A DNA stretch of 64,000 bases from Pseudoalteromonas umbrosa (GCF_030125375.1 NZ_JASJUU010000001.1:1223354-1287353), one strand, 5' to 3'; positions 43,948 through 54,368 are shown, numbered from the stretch's first letter. Translations and numbers: made by a program. Notes: generated by a model from the sequence alone, not told the origin.

Positions 43948-46545
43948 CTAATTCGCCATTAGTGTCGTAACACTAATTGTTAGCGATTTAGTGTAATAAC
44001 GAGTAAATAATTTATCACTGCATTGATCACATGATTTCTCTATTAATATTTCATACTTGTATGAAATTGTTATTTCTTGAGTTTGTTCATCTATAACCAA
44101 GTCTATAAATTCAAAATTTTGTGCTGTACAATCATATTGCGTGACTAACGCACTCGGATCACAGCGGCTATCTTCACTCGTTGTTACATATTGTCTTGCT
44201 CGGGCGTATGCAATTGCAGCATCGCGGATCTCTGTGGATGTGAAGCCGGTATTAGAAAAATCTGGGTCCTCTATTATTTGACTCAAAGGCACGGTTTGTT
44301 GTGAATAAGTGCAATCTGCCGTTGGTACTAAACCATGATCCTCATACCGAATTCCATTACATTCATAAATCATCGCTTGTACAGTGGTTTCGTTTATTAA
44401 CTCCAGTGAGTGATAGCCTCCATAATTGTACTCATCGGTATAAAATACATACTGGCTAAAGTGCTCTTCAGCAGCAGTTCTAATTTGTTGTTCTAGCGAA
44501 TCTGAATTATCCTGTATTAGATCACTCTGGCTTGCAATTGAAGGATTAATACCGTAAACATTACCGTGAATTGAGAGCAAGGTTTCACCTTCCACAGACG
44601 TGTCCATAAATTGAGTCCCACAGCCTTGATGCGCAGTACAGTATTTAAAGGACTCTATACTTTGTGTATTTGTTTCTTCACTCAAAATAATACCTATAGA
44701 TTCCAAATCCAATTTTTGGAATCGCGCATTCCTGAATAACTCGACATATGAAAATGCGTTAACAAAACGGCGTCTATTGGCCGGTTCAGACTTGCTCCCA
44801 ATTTGTAGATCACCAAAGCTGACAATTCTCCCTGGTGGAGAATAAGCACTAACACTTGTTCCTACCCCTTGCTCAACGGTATCGCGGCTTCCTTCTTGTC
44901 CAGAGGTAAACACATACCGCGATATCAAATATGCCGTCGTTTCTAATCGATAACGCTCGTTAAACAAAAGTGGTGTATCAATATGAAACAAACCTTGTTG
45001 ATTGAGACGCAATATAGCGGAAGTATTACGAATATATTCACTAGCTTTGAGCTCTATTTTAGACTCAGCGGCAAGTGAAACTTGCTCCGCCTGTACGGTG
45101 TTAATACGAATACCATCACTCCAATCAACGCCACTTGGTTTATCTATGTGATAGGGATTAATGTTTTCTATGGCTTTAGCTACAATTTTTATAGTATTGG
45201 CGTGAATTTTAGCGCTAAGGCGGCTTTGAGTTGTACCAGAAGTACTATAACCTGAATATGGACCATGATTAAGGTCATTTATATTCACTGATGGAGCTAT
45301 AAGTTGCTTACTACTAGGCCAATTTAATTTATTGTTTCTCGAGCCATTAATAAAGATACCATTGGCTAAATCAACGTTCAGAGTGCCAGCCTTTATTACT
45401 CCTCCAAACGTATTATATACATCACCTTGCGTTTCAATATTAATCTTAGAACCATTTAAAGTACCTGTGTTAATAAACCGATTTGCGGCAACTTCAATGC
45501 TATCAGCGTCTACATACCCTTGATTTAATACCTCCTTACCTGAGAAACTCTTAACAGTTTGTCCTATCAACCTTGACCCTGCATGAAAAGTCGCAGGTCC
45601 TATGGTTTTTGTCGTGATTATACGGTCACTATATAGCTTGCCGTAAACATCTAATGTTGCGTCTTCATCTTCTGCAATCTGAATAAATATGCCTTCTGTA
45701 GGGGCGTAAAACTCTCCCTGTCGCGTACTAGTCGATAATGCATCTGACATGGTATTAAATTCGGTGCTTGAATGAATACTCACAGACTTTGATGAAACAA
45801 TACCAATACTTGCAGCCTTAAATGTGCCACGGGGTACATATGTGGCATTTGAATTCGTTGATGAGATCATGTCTAAGTTACTATAACGAATAGAAAAGCG
45901 ACCTGAGTAAAGGTTAATGCCACCAGCACCTATCACATATGAGCCATTGTCTGATTGAATAAAGCCTTTATTTGGATGGCGCTCTGCTCGTAAGTTCAAA
46001 TCAATAACACCCGTTGTGATAATATTGTCAGCCATGATTTCTAAAGACTGTAAACCAGATGCGTTTAAGTTAGTAATTAATACCTTTCCGTCATTTTTGG
46101 TATTTATTACACCGTTTACAAACGTACCATTAACAAATGTCACCCTTCCTACATTATCAAAAGCACACTGCTCACATGCAATTAAATTATCTTGTGACAA
46201 AAAAACTAAATCGACTGGCTTTCCAATTACAGATACTGTATTTTTGATATGTATGCCGTTTGCATTAATAACTAAGGTATCAATATTACTGTCATGAGAT
46301 ATATTAATAAGCATTGGTTTATTGAATACGCCAAATTGGTCAAAGTTTAATGTAGTAATTTGTGCGTTGCTATTTACGACTAGTATATCTGCCGAAGCTG
46401 CATCGTTATGATGCACAGAAAATGCCTCTGATAGTTCATATTTATAGCCAGCAATTTGTTCAATGGCATTTACCTTTATGCTTAGAATGGAACAAAGCAT
46501 AAAGAAAAAAGCAGCCTGAATGAATTGAGAATATTTTCCTTTCAT
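43948..46545 (-). CDS. Secreted haemagglutinin-like beta-helix protein
   Basis: 865 residues with a signal peptide (1-27). Residues 60-600 show repeated I-x-I/V-x-x-x-G-D/N-I and N-x-G-x-I/L-N-G turns of a parallel beta-helix, as in filamentous haemagglutinins. The last 200 residues are different, with paired Cys (C-D-Q-C, C-N-G, C-T) that may be disulfide-bonded. It precedes the toxin gene by 13 bp, so the two form an operon. It may be a companion passenger, or a stalk onto which the toxin protein adds. No canonical two-partner secretion domain is obvious. Confidence 0.65.
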   Translation of the reverse strand: MKGKYSQFIQAAFFFMLCSILSIKVNAIEQIAGYKYELSEAFSVHHNDAASADILVVNSNAQITTLNFDQFGVFNKPMLINISHDSNIDTLVINANGIHIKNTVSVIGKPVDLVFLSQDNLIACEQCAFDNVGRVTFVNGTFVNGVINTKNDGKVLITNLNASGLQSLEIMADNIITTGVIDLNLRAERHPNKGFIQSDNGSYVIGAGGINLYSGRFSIRYSNLDMISSTNSNATYVPRGTFKAASIGIVSSKSVSIHSSTEFNTMSDALSTSTRQGEFYAPTEGIFIQIAEDEDATLDVYGKLYSDRIITTKTIGPATFHAGSRLIGQTVKSFSGKEVLNQGYVDADSIEVAANRFINTGTLNGSKINIETQGDVYNTFGGVIKAGTLNVDLANGIFINGSRNNKLNWPSSKQLIAPSVNINDLNHGPYSGYSTSGTTQSRLSAKIHANTIKIVAKAIENINPYHIDKPSGVDWSDGIRINTVQAEQVSLAAESKIELKASEYIRNTSAILRLNQQGLFHIDTPLLFNERYRLETTAYLISRYVFTSGQEGSRDTVEQGVGTSVSAYSPPGRIVSFGDLQIGSKSEPANRRRFVNAFSYVELFRNARFQKLDLESIGIILSEETNTQSIESFKYCTAHQGCGTQFMDTSVEGETLLSIHGNVYGINPSIASQSDLIQDNSDSLEQQIRTAAEEHFSQYVFYTDEYNYGGYHSLELINETTVQAMIYECNGIRYEDHGLVPTADCTYSQQTVPLSQIIEDPDFSNTGFTSTEIRDAAIAYARARQYVTTSEDSRCDPSALVTQYDCTAQNFEFIDLVIDEQTQEITISYKYEILIEKSCDQCSDKLFTRYYTKSLTISVTTLMAN

Positions 46546-47145
46546 ATCCTTCCTTAGTTTTAACTAAAAAACCAATTGTATTCACTTTAGAAACATCATC
46601 AACACTAATTTTTTAAAATCACACAGCGTGCGGCTAAAAAAGAACAATCCATTAATGAGCTATAACCATTTACAGTTTTTAAAACTGGAATATTTTTTCT
46701 CTGAAATTCAACAGACTCACTTGGAAAAACACAAATTTAAAGTGGATGGTAAAATTGCATATAAAATTGGACAGATAGTTCTTTATAAAATACGGGTAAC
46801 ACGCGTTTTTAAAATCGCACATAAATATAAAAACAAAAAAAGCAGCCACTGGGCTGCTTTTTATTGTATGAAAGATCTATAAACACACGTATAAACGTTC
46901 GCTTGCTTACAGACTTAGATCAGGGCCATCTCTGACCGAGTGTGTGTGTCGCCAATTAAGTTTTGGCATGAATAAATGTTCCTTTTGCATGTTGTATCGA
47001 TACGAGTAAATCGGCGCTGCATCTACTCAAATCTACCTAGCAACATAATGAACTCACTTGCTAATATCTATTACGCTTTATTACATGCGTTGTTAAAAAC
47101 TTAACAATCATCAAGATGTTTAAAGATGACAGCTCAACCTGATCA
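46546..47145. other. Intergenic region with terminator
   Basis: 600 bases between minus-strand genes. Apart from the hairpin at 46835-46862, I see no gene. An 84-codon plus-strand frame here runs through the terminator hairpin and has no ribosome site, so I do not accept it. Confidence 0.5.
46835..46862. terminator. Intrinsic terminator
   Basis: AAAGCAGCC/GGCTGCTTT stem with a 4-base loop, with A7 on the left (U-run for minus-strand transcripts) and T5 on the right. It ends transcription of the 944-residue gene, about 285 bases past its stop codon. Confidence 0.75.
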
Positions 47146-49980
47146 TCACATCAAAATCAGTCTTTCTTTATCAATACTGTCTAAAAACTCTTTTGCAGCC
47201 TCTTTGTTATCCTCATTCTTTGAACGGTTTTGACGATAGTCTGATGCAATTTCTTCAAGCTCCGCCAGTATCAGCCTACGATCCAAAATAGAATTGGTTT
47301 TGTGATACTTATCCAGCTTATCCGCCACTTTGGCTTTACTCTTACTCATTTCAAATATCCAGAAGCTCTTGCGCTGTACCGCTTCACTCCAAACTTTAGA
47401 GGTCCAAATATAAGTACCACTAGTTGGCAACTTATCTCGCCCAGCTTTGGTTTCTCGATAGATTTTAACGAACTTATTTTGCTGCGAAATTTGCTTAAGT
47501 AGATTTTTATAACGATCACTCACATCATCTTTTTGTACCGGACTCAAATGACTATATACCGTTTTACGTGCCACCTCTGGCAATTTTCTTTTCGCTTCAT
47601 CCTCAGTGTATTCAATGTGAGTGTGGTCTTTTTCCAGCTGATCTACCCATTTATCAACGGTTAAGGTCTCTTTTGTCACTTGCGCTGGTTCTGGCTTACC
47701 CTTGGTAAATTCACCTTTAGAACGCTCAACAATATAGCCCTTGCCGTTTGGATCTTTTTTAATTGTACCGTTTAAAGTGTATTCACCGAGTGTCCAGTCA
47801 CCAATAGATACTGATGCGATTTCTTTCTCAAAAGTCAAAACTTTGGCTTTTATCGACGCGCCAACTTCCGCTTCTAACGAACCTTTGAGGCTAAAGTCTC
47901 CCTTCATTGGCATATCACTGTCAATAGCAAATTTACCAAAGCTGTCGCCGCCTTTGCCTCGCGTATATTTTAAGCGGCCAGTGGTATTGACCTTACCGGC
48001 GACACCACCTCGAATTTCACCAAATACGCCTGCTTGTACTTTGGCAAGATATGGCACTCCCACAAAAGCCCCAGCCTCAATTCTTGCTTTGGCTTTTGCA
48101 CTGGCAGAGGCTTCACCTGACACCGAAAATAACATCTGTGTATCAGTATTATCCTTCTCATCATTTTTAAGTGTTGCGCCAATACCTGCACCAAAGTCGA
48201 AGCCACCGGTAATATCAACACCGACGCCTGCAACCCCTGCGCCCACAGGAAAGTCTAAAGAGAATGCAGGGAAACTAATGCCTTTATGCCACTCACCTGA
48301 AATACCCCCTTCTCGTTTTTCTCTATCATAATAGGCCTCAAGCCCCAAAATGCGTGCTCTAAGTAGCTGTAAGCCATTATTTTCATCTTTTTCATAGGTA
48401 AATTTACCCCCTGCAAACTTGAGCGAGTTTAGACCTTGATGAACTTTTAACTGTTTAAGTTCAAACACTTTACTAAAATCAAAGTTACCTGAGAAAAAGT
48501 CAGATTCGACAATGGCAGACTCATTAAGCACCTTTGAATTATCATGCTCTAGGTCCATAAAAGCGTTTTCAGCTTCAATGGCATCTTTTGTGAACTTGGC
48601 TTTAGTCATTGCAAGAGTCATTGTAGTGTGTTTACTGATGGGGATCTCGACATCCGCTTGCTCTATTTCGCCCCCGAGCTGCTCATCGTGGTACATAACT
48701 TTGGCTTGTGTTACGGATGCTTTCACGCCACCTGGTAAACCATAAAGCGACACATCTGTCCCTACTTCAAACTCAGGTGATGCATCTTCTTTTACTTCCA
48801 CTTCACCACTTGGGTTACTGATTGATAAGAACTTGGGGATCACTTCAAAAGTGTCTTTTGAGGAAACTTTTGTTCTGCCAGACTTAAACTTACCAGCAGT
48901 ATCCATTTTAAGGTCAAACTCACCATCGAGCTTCTTTTTATTCCAAAGAGGCACATGGGCATCACCAGCAAAATGAACTTCTTTTTGCTGTTTATTGTAA
49001 TCCAGTGACATCAAGTCCGAATAAACGCGTTTGTTGGCAATATTTAAACCGACAATACTGGCTTTAAACCGAGCAAGGCCCTCCTCATTTATGACCAGCT
49101 CGTCACCTAAAACTTGGTGAGCTTCAATATAACCACTAAAACCAATACCTTGCTGACTTGCAAAAACCGGCGATACCGCCACTTCCCAGCCGCTACCAAA
49201 AGGCAGTTTAATATCAATATCGCCACCAAATTGCTGGCCTAGTAGGTTTACTTTGGCAACACCAGTCCCATGCAGGCCCGCCCTTTTGGGTTTGCTTGCA
49301 CCATCTTCCCAGTCCATTAGTTCTGGTTGGTTAATTCCTAATGAGATAAATTTGTTATCTACTAGATTGGGTGATGAGTCTTGCGCACTTTGCTGAGCCT
49401 GTTGTTGATTACTTTGCTCTTCTTCATTGCTAGAGTCAGAAACACCTATCAAACGTGCAACCCGGCTATTCAGTTTATCCTGAATATACTTAACCCAATC
49501 TTGTAAATTTTCTACTAGTGCCCGCAGTGCTCCATGGGCATCACTGCCTTTTTTTAACCATTGATAAATATATGATTCATCAATATCTCCCCAAGCCGCA
49601 GCTATCCAACCGCCGTTGTAAAACTTATTTGCTGCCCAAAGCCAAATTTTACCGACCGCCCACAAAACCGCAGAGACCACGCCTGGTGGGACTTTTGCCA
49701 ATAATAATAGCGCTTGTGCAATGGCAGTTACCCACGGGTTCAAAGACTTTAATGAGGTTACCGCATAATTAAATACACTCGAGATAATCAGCTTGGCTGT
49801 AGCGTCACCATTAAAGTGATCCCAGACCACTTGCGAGGCATACCGTTTTGCAACGTCAACGCCTGATGACAATAGATCAACACTTACAGAATCAGACTGC
49901 AATGCATTACTCACTGATAAAGCTGTTCGCGTAGGGTAATTTTGGAAGGAAGGAGCATGCTCCTGTTCTTGTTGTTGCAT
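47146..49980 (-). CDS. Large beta-rich protein, candidate CIS cargo
   Basis: 944 residues without signal peptide. Residues 60-130 are hydrophobic and helical, followed by a Gln/Ser/Glu linker (about 185-205). Residues 210-770 are long alternating strands with many Lys/Asp, including a Gly/Ala-rich stretch (G-A-G-V-A-G-V-G-V-D) and an A-S-A-K-A-K-A segment. The last 170 residues are a charged helical domain. This kind of hydrophobic-head, beta-repeat, variable-tail layout recalls large eCIS-linked effector proteins, but there is no DUF4157 HExxH motif. A cargo role is inferred from layout and place in the cluster. Confidence 0.55.
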   Translation of the reverse strand: MQQQEQEHAPSFQNYPTRTALSVSNALQSDSVSVDLLSSGVDVAKRYASQVVWDHFNGDATAKLIISSVFNYAVTSLKSLNPWVTAIAQALLLLAKVPPGVVSAVLWAVGKIWLWAANKFYNGGWIAAAWGDIDESYIYQWLKKGSDAHGALRALVENLQDWVKYIQDKLNSRVARLIGVSDSSNEEEQSNQQQAQQSAQDSSPNLVDNKFISLGINQPELMDWEDGASKPKRAGLHGTGVAKVNLLGQQFGGDIDIKLPFGSGWEVAVSPVFASQQGIGFSGYIEAHQVLGDELVINEEGLARFKASIVGLNIANKRVYSDLMSLDYNKQQKEVHFAGDAHVPLWNKKKLDGEFDLKMDTAGKFKSGRTKVSSKDTFEVIPKFLSISNPSGEVEVKEDASPEFEVGTDVSLYGLPGGVKASVTQAKVMYHDEQLGGEIEQADVEIPISKHTTMTLAMTKAKFTKDAIEAENAFMDLEHDNSKVLNESAIVESDFFSGNFDFSKVFELKQLKVHQGLNSLKFAGGKFTYEKDENNGLQLLRARILGLEAYYDREKREGGISGEWHKGISFPAFSLDFPVGAGVAGVGVDITGGFDFGAGIGATLKNDEKDNTDTQMLFSVSGEASASAKAKARIEAGAFVGVPYLAKVQAGVFGEIRGGVAGKVNTTGRLKYTRGKGGDSFGKFAIDSDMPMKGDFSLKGSLEAEVGASIKAKVLTFEKEIASVSIGDWTLGEYTLNGTIKKDPNGKGYIVERSKGEFTKGKPEPAQVTKETLTVDKWVDQLEKDHTHIEYTEDEAKRKLPEVARKTVYSHLSPVQKDDVSDRYKNLLKQISQQNKFVKIYRETKAGRDKLPTSGTYIWTSKVWSEAVQRKSFWIFEMSKSKAKVADKLDKYHKTNSILDRRLILAELEEIASDYRQNRSKNEDNKEAAKEFLDSIDKERLILM

Positions 49981-50368
49981 TTCAATAATTTCCTATTGTT
50001 GCTTGTATAAATAATAGAAACTTAATAGCAGAGTTTGCTAGAGACAGCGGTACATGTATGAAGTAGATATGCAAAGTATCAAGGGGGGTGCTAACGCTTT
50101 GCAGTAACATTTTAAACGAAGTATATTGGTTTGCACTTAAGCTAAAAACTTATTAGCTATTTGCTTGCCTAAGGAGCTATTCTCGTGAAGCTTAATATTA
50201 TCTCTGAAATAATATTTAAAATCTTTGGTCCTTACTATATAGCTCACTTATAGTAAGGAAACTTAAAATATCGACTACAAAATTTAAATAAGAGTAATAA
50301 AATAAATAATCTATAAATAAGTAGAAAATAAAACCTTATTTAATGACTAAAGCTAAACTAATAAATAT
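49981..50368. other. Intergenic region, no gene seen
   Basis: 388 AT-rich bases upstream of the 944-residue gene. No clear promoter, hairpin or small gene identified. Confidence 0.35.
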
Positions 50369-51391
50369 TTATAAATCAACTGTGGCATAATTCGCTACCA
50401 CAGCTTTTATCTTGTCATTAATCAACTTTATTTGGTGCTGGGCAAAAGAGATCTGCGCCGCGGTCAGCTCTGCAGGTTTTTCAATACTCTCCTCCGATGA
50501 GACCTGTGTATCATCTAGATACGTCCAAAAGTCATTTTCATGCAGCGTATCTTGTGCGATTGGTAGTTCGTCAGGCACATCCCTTAACTCCTTTGCTCCT
50601 GCAAACTCCCATTCATAAAACGGACTTTGATCACTCAACTTTTCTGTTAGTTTAATGACTTCTCCTACAGTTCTTACCGTATTCTTGTAGTGACCTCTTA
50701 ATGTATAAAGCAAGGCATCCCGAATATCCTTAGAGTTACCTTCATAGACAGCGCCTATATAGCTTTTATATATTCCTAGTGGAAAACCCGCCTTCGCGTT
50801 ATCAGCATCACTTGCACGATAGTGACCTGAACGATTATCCCAACTACTGAGCTTACTATTGTCCCACTCTAGCTGGCCTGCAAACACGACTTGTGCTGTC
50901 GCATCTCCGTCTGTTTCATTACTATCGACTAAGGATGTATGACCAATACCGGAAAAGTCATATTTATGTGTCCAACGCAGAGACTCGGTCCATTTCAAAT
51001 CAGAGCCTTCCTGATCATCCCCACGACCATATCCGAACCCGTATGCATTGTACTTACTTTCCTGATCAAACCTGTTATATGTATAGTAATTTTGAGTTTT
51101 TACTTGTGATTTTAAGTGGTCATTTTTTTCAGGGAAAAACTCTAAAGCGCCATCTGCAAGTTCAGATGTACCTTCGGTAGCTGGATATGATTCATAGATT
51201 TTTTCTAACTCATTACCTTGTAACTCAACATCGGTTGTTTCTTTTTCTTCCTCTATCAACTTAACCTTCACAAAGATGGCATGGCCAGATGGGCTGGGTA
51301 AATTTTTCTCAACTAAATCGACGCTTTCAGCCGTTGTGATGGGGCCATCTTTATAGCCAGATACTATATCTCTTTCTTTTAAAGTTTGCAT
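50369..51391 (-). CDS. Unknown protein, possible CIS effector
   Basis: 340 residues from the ATG at 51391, which has GAGAGG nine bases upstream; a GTG at 51400 would touch that ribosome site. Central W-D-N-R-S-G-H-Y-R (about 190) is a motif I associate with polymorphic-toxin and secreted effector proteins, but I cannot name the domain. The N-terminus is acidic, and the C-terminus is helical after an E-E-S/P-rich linker. It lies alone between two gaps. No catalytic motif is certain. Confidence 0.5.
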   Translation of the reverse strand: MQTLKERDIVSGYKDGPITTAESVDLVEKNLPSPSGHAIFVKVKLIEEEKETTDVELQGNELEKIYESYPATEGTSELADGALEFFPEKNDHLKSQVKTQNYYTYNRFDQESKYNAYGFGYGRGDDQEGSDLKWTESLRWTHKYDFSGIGHTSLVDSNETDGDATAQVVFAGQLEWDNSKLSSWDNRSGHYRASDADNAKAGFPLGIYKSYIGAVYEGNSKDIRDALLYTLRGHYKNTVRTVGEVIKLTEKLSDQSPFYEWEFAGAKELRDVPDELPIAQDTLHENDFWTYLDDTQVSSEESIEKPAELTAAQISFAQHQIKLINDKIKAVVANYATVDL

Positions 51392-51677
51392 TTTACACAC
51401 CCTCTCATTAACTTTTACACAAGACCTTCACGTAAATGCAAAGGCATAATTTTAATTTATTTATCACAACCAATATCTGTTAATATCTTAAAACCACCAG
51501 CCCAGACGCTAAAAACCGTAACGCCAACTTAAATATAAAATAATTTGAATTTAAAAATAATGTTATACCAACCAGAAAATCGTAGATTTAACACCTTTAA
51601 AAAACAAAAGATTAATAAAGAGTTAAACGAGTTTTTTATTATAATAATTTAATTTTCATTCAGGGGGGGGTAAACTA

Positions 51678-53954
51678 TTAACCAATTTTTCGATAAAAAA
51701 ATATCTCCTTTTCAATACCCTTTCCTTTTGTATTTCTACTTTCAGCAAAGCCAGATTTTTTTAAAACTTTTCTAGAAGGGATGTTGTGTGACCAAGCTGA
51801 CGTTTTAATACTGCCAATTTTAAATTTTTTGGCTAGAGCTTCTAAATGCAATATTGCCATGTCGACAGCTTGCAAACCAAAACCTCTATTTTGATAATCA
51901 CTACCGATCCAAAAAGATAAGTAAATATGCCGTTTAGTCTCCTCTCCTGTTTCTTTATCTGACTTAGTTTTGTTATCTTCAAATTCGAAAATTACCCCTC
52001 CAACTAAGCCAAACTCAGCATGTACCAATGCAAAATAAGCTTTTTGATCCTTGTCTCCCTGCTTCCGCCACTCTGGCCAAACTTGTCTCAATCTATCAAA
52101 ACTATCTATCTTGATACCCCGTAATCGCTCAGCAATGTCGTTACGATGATACTGAATATAAAACTCACCGAGTTGATGCTCTCCTAGCGGAAGAAGTTTA
52201 AGTGTGCTGTGGGCATCATACGTGTTATCAACATCATAGTCGTACCAGCTCAATGCTTTACAGCGTTGTTGATATTGTAAGAGCTGTGCTTTAAGGTGCA
52301 TTACTTGCTTGTTTGGACTAAAGAACTCTATTGCTAAATCAATACTTTTCTCCGCAATTTCAAGTTCTCCTGTCATCCATGCTGCCAGCGCCAAGTTTTG
52401 TAACAACATAGCGCTGGGACCATCAACTTCGATACACGTTAACATACAGATTTTCGCTAAATGCCAATGGCTAATTTCGGCAGCAAGCATGCCAAGTTCA
52501 AAGGCAAAAGACTCATTTTCAAGATTAGCAATGTAGTTATCCCATATCTCGGAGAGAAGTTGACACCAAGCTAATCGATACTCAAGAGGCACTCCTTCCT
52601 TACGAAGGCGAGGTAGAAATAACTTAAGTACTTTTACATCGTGATCCGTTTGCACGATAAAAGCACGAATTTGAGCATCTGTCAGTGCGGCCGTTGCACT
52701 TTCTAAGCTTTGTAGTATTTGCGCTCTTGCCTTTGGTTGCTCATTTGCACAGCTGGTATCAAAAGCATGCCTTGTATAGTTAAACTGACTGGAGTCTTTT
52801 TCAGACAAAACCATCACACACTCAGCTTTATCGTTGGATAACCTAGCTTTTAGCATACTTAAGTCTTCACACAGCAATTGATTTACACTCGTAAAATCAA
52901 TGGGTAAAGCCATACCCAACAAATGAATACTGTTTGATAATTTTATTTCCTCTTGAGCGCTCGTGTGATCGCTCATCAATGCCAGTATTCCTTTTTTGAA
53001 CGAAAGCTCAATGGCATTAATCACTCGCGCGGCCTGTATGGGCACCGCAATCACTTTACTGCCCCCCTTTGAGCTTTGATAATCTAGTAATTGCTTTATG
53101 CGTTTAGATAATTGCGAACCATAATATCGACTTTCGTCTTCTAAACTCACCTTACTCCATTGGTAAGCAATCTCTACACGCTCGTTATCTTGAGTACCTT
53201 CACTTGTGTCTTTGCTCTTCATTTGCTGTAAAAATGGTAATTCTACACAAGTACCCGCCTCACTCATTCTGGTATCTAGATTTACCTCGCTTTCATATAC
53301 ACGAGCTACGTCTGCTCTGTAAACCTCGTGATAGTGAACATGGTAAAGCGATTGTGCGAGTTGAGATAACACACCATTAGCTATCAAAATAGCAGGGTTG
53401 CTTACAAAATCGACACGAGTCCCACAAATAGCTTGCTTAGGCAATGGCGAAATGGTTGAGGTGATCCCCCAGTCCACAATCACTGCGCGACTTTGTGCTT
53501 TGAAAAGCTTAAAATCAGGATGTTGACTCAAAAGTGTTTGCTCTTGCTTACTTTGAGTATGTAGTAAGAGGCATAAATGTATGTGTTGTAGACCTTGCTC
53601 AGCGCATCCCTGCTGTAGTTTATGTAGTAGAGACAAGCCAAACTTGTAGCCGCAAGCCCCTATTTGCAGTAAATAAAGAGGCTTTGAAGTATCTAATAAC
53701 TCATTATCTTGTAAGTCATGTAACCAGGCTAAAATTGATTCTAGATAAACGTTTAACCAAGCTTGGTTATGCCACTCATCGACAAATTGTTCAGATAAAG
53801 ACGTTGGCCATATATCTGCATCAAAGGCCCTGCAAAATTCACCATACTTTTTGTTTTTTTCAATTTGGCATGATTGTGGTGCTGATCTCAAGTTGGCATA
53901 TTCTAATTGCTCAAATACAGGCTGTCGCGAAGACTCAATACCATGATCTGACAT
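51678..53954 (-). CDS. Methyltransferase-TPR-GNAT fusion protein
   Basis: 758 residues. Residues 1-230 resemble class I SAM-dependent methyltransferases of the MidA-like group: L-L-Q-I-G-A-C-G-Y-K-F-G at the cofactor loop and N-P-A-I-L-I-A-N-G-V near residue 190. The glycine motif is imperfect. Residues about 450-560 are helical TPR-like repeats. Residues about 590-758 form a GNAT acetyltransferase with the acetyl-CoA loop Q-N-R-G-F-G and a final S-R-K-V-L-K-K-S-G-F. Two transferase domains on a TPR scaffold suggest protein modification, perhaps of fibres or cargo in this cluster. Confidence 0.65.
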   Translation of the reverse strand: MSDHGIESSRQPVFEQLEYANLRSAPQSCQIEKNKKYGEFCRAFDADIWPTSLSEQFVDEWHNQAWLNVYLESILAWLHDLQDNELLDTSKPLYLLQIGACGYKFGLSLLHKLQQGCAEQGLQHIHLCLLLHTQSKQEQTLLSQHPDFKLFKAQSRAVIVDWGITSTISPLPKQAICGTRVDFVSNPAILIANGVLSQLAQSLYHVHYHEVYRADVARVYESEVNLDTRMSEAGTCVELPFLQQMKSKDTSEGTQDNERVEIAYQWSKVSLEDESRYYGSQLSKRIKQLLDYQSSKGGSKVIAVPIQAARVINAIELSFKKGILALMSDHTSAQEEIKLSNSIHLLGMALPIDFTSVNQLLCEDLSMLKARLSNDKAECVMVLSEKDSSQFNYTRHAFDTSCANEQPKARAQILQSLESATAALTDAQIRAFIVQTDHDVKVLKLFLPRLRKEGVPLEYRLAWCQLLSEIWDNYIANLENESFAFELGMLAAEISHWHLAKICMLTCIEVDGPSAMLLQNLALAAWMTGELEIAEKSIDLAIEFFSPNKQVMHLKAQLLQYQQRCKALSWYDYDVDNTYDAHSTLKLLPLGEHQLGEFYIQYHRNDIAERLRGIKIDSFDRLRQVWPEWRKQGDKDQKAYFALVHAEFGLVGGVIFEFEDNKTKSDKETGEETKRHIYLSFWIGSDYQNRGFGLQAVDMAILHLEALAKKFKIGSIKTSAWSHNIPSRKVLKKSGFAESRNTKGKGIEKEIFFYRKIG

Positions 53955-53966
53955 AAATTTCCTTCC

Positions 53967-54368
53967 TTAACCATTGTCATTTTTGATTTGTTTTATAATG
54001 TATTTGACGTGTTTATCTGGGGGAGACAATAAGGGTCGACCAAGCTTTCCATCACATAATTCGTAGTCTTTTGGAAGTTGCTGACCAAACCATAAAAAAA
54101 TTGCACCAACAGGGACTGAATTACTGGTTGGTTCCGCATCTAATAAATTCGCTTTTGGTGTGTCTGCTGACAGCCAAAATGTACCGTCTAGTTTGAGGTC
54201 ACCTTTGATGATCACATCATTGCTAAACTCTACACCACTCTCACTCTTTTTGATCCCATCCTCATTTTGCAGCAAGCAGGCGTCCAACCATTTAGCAAAC
54301 TGAGACTCTGTCGGCTTTGCGCCACGCCTAAAAAAGGATTTAAGGGTTTTTCTTAGTGAGCTTTCCAT
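53967..54368 (-). CDS. Small tail-collar-like fibre protein
   Basis: 133 residues. The N-terminal helix (S-F-F-R-R-G-A-K-P-T-E-S-Q-F) is of the type seen at the start of the S74 fibre (P-T-Q-I-E-F), implying a shared attachment segment. The C-terminal part has V-P-V-G-A-I-F-L-W-F-G, then P-K-D-Y-E-L-C-D-G, which is the phage tail-collar motif. It follows two other small fibre genes. Confidence 0.7.
   Translation of the reverse strand: MESSLRKTLKSFFRRGAKPTESQFAKWLDACLLQNEDGIKKSESGVEFSNDVIIKGDLKLDGTFWLSADTPKANLLDAEPTSNSVPVGAIFLWFGQQLPKDYELCDGKLGRPLLSPPDKHVKYIIKQIKNDNG

Noticed and set aside
46628..46882. 84-codon plus-strand frame
   Set aside because: It runs through a strong terminator hairpin, has no ribosome site, is Lys/His-rich low-complexity, and lies antisense to the trailer of the 944-residue gene.
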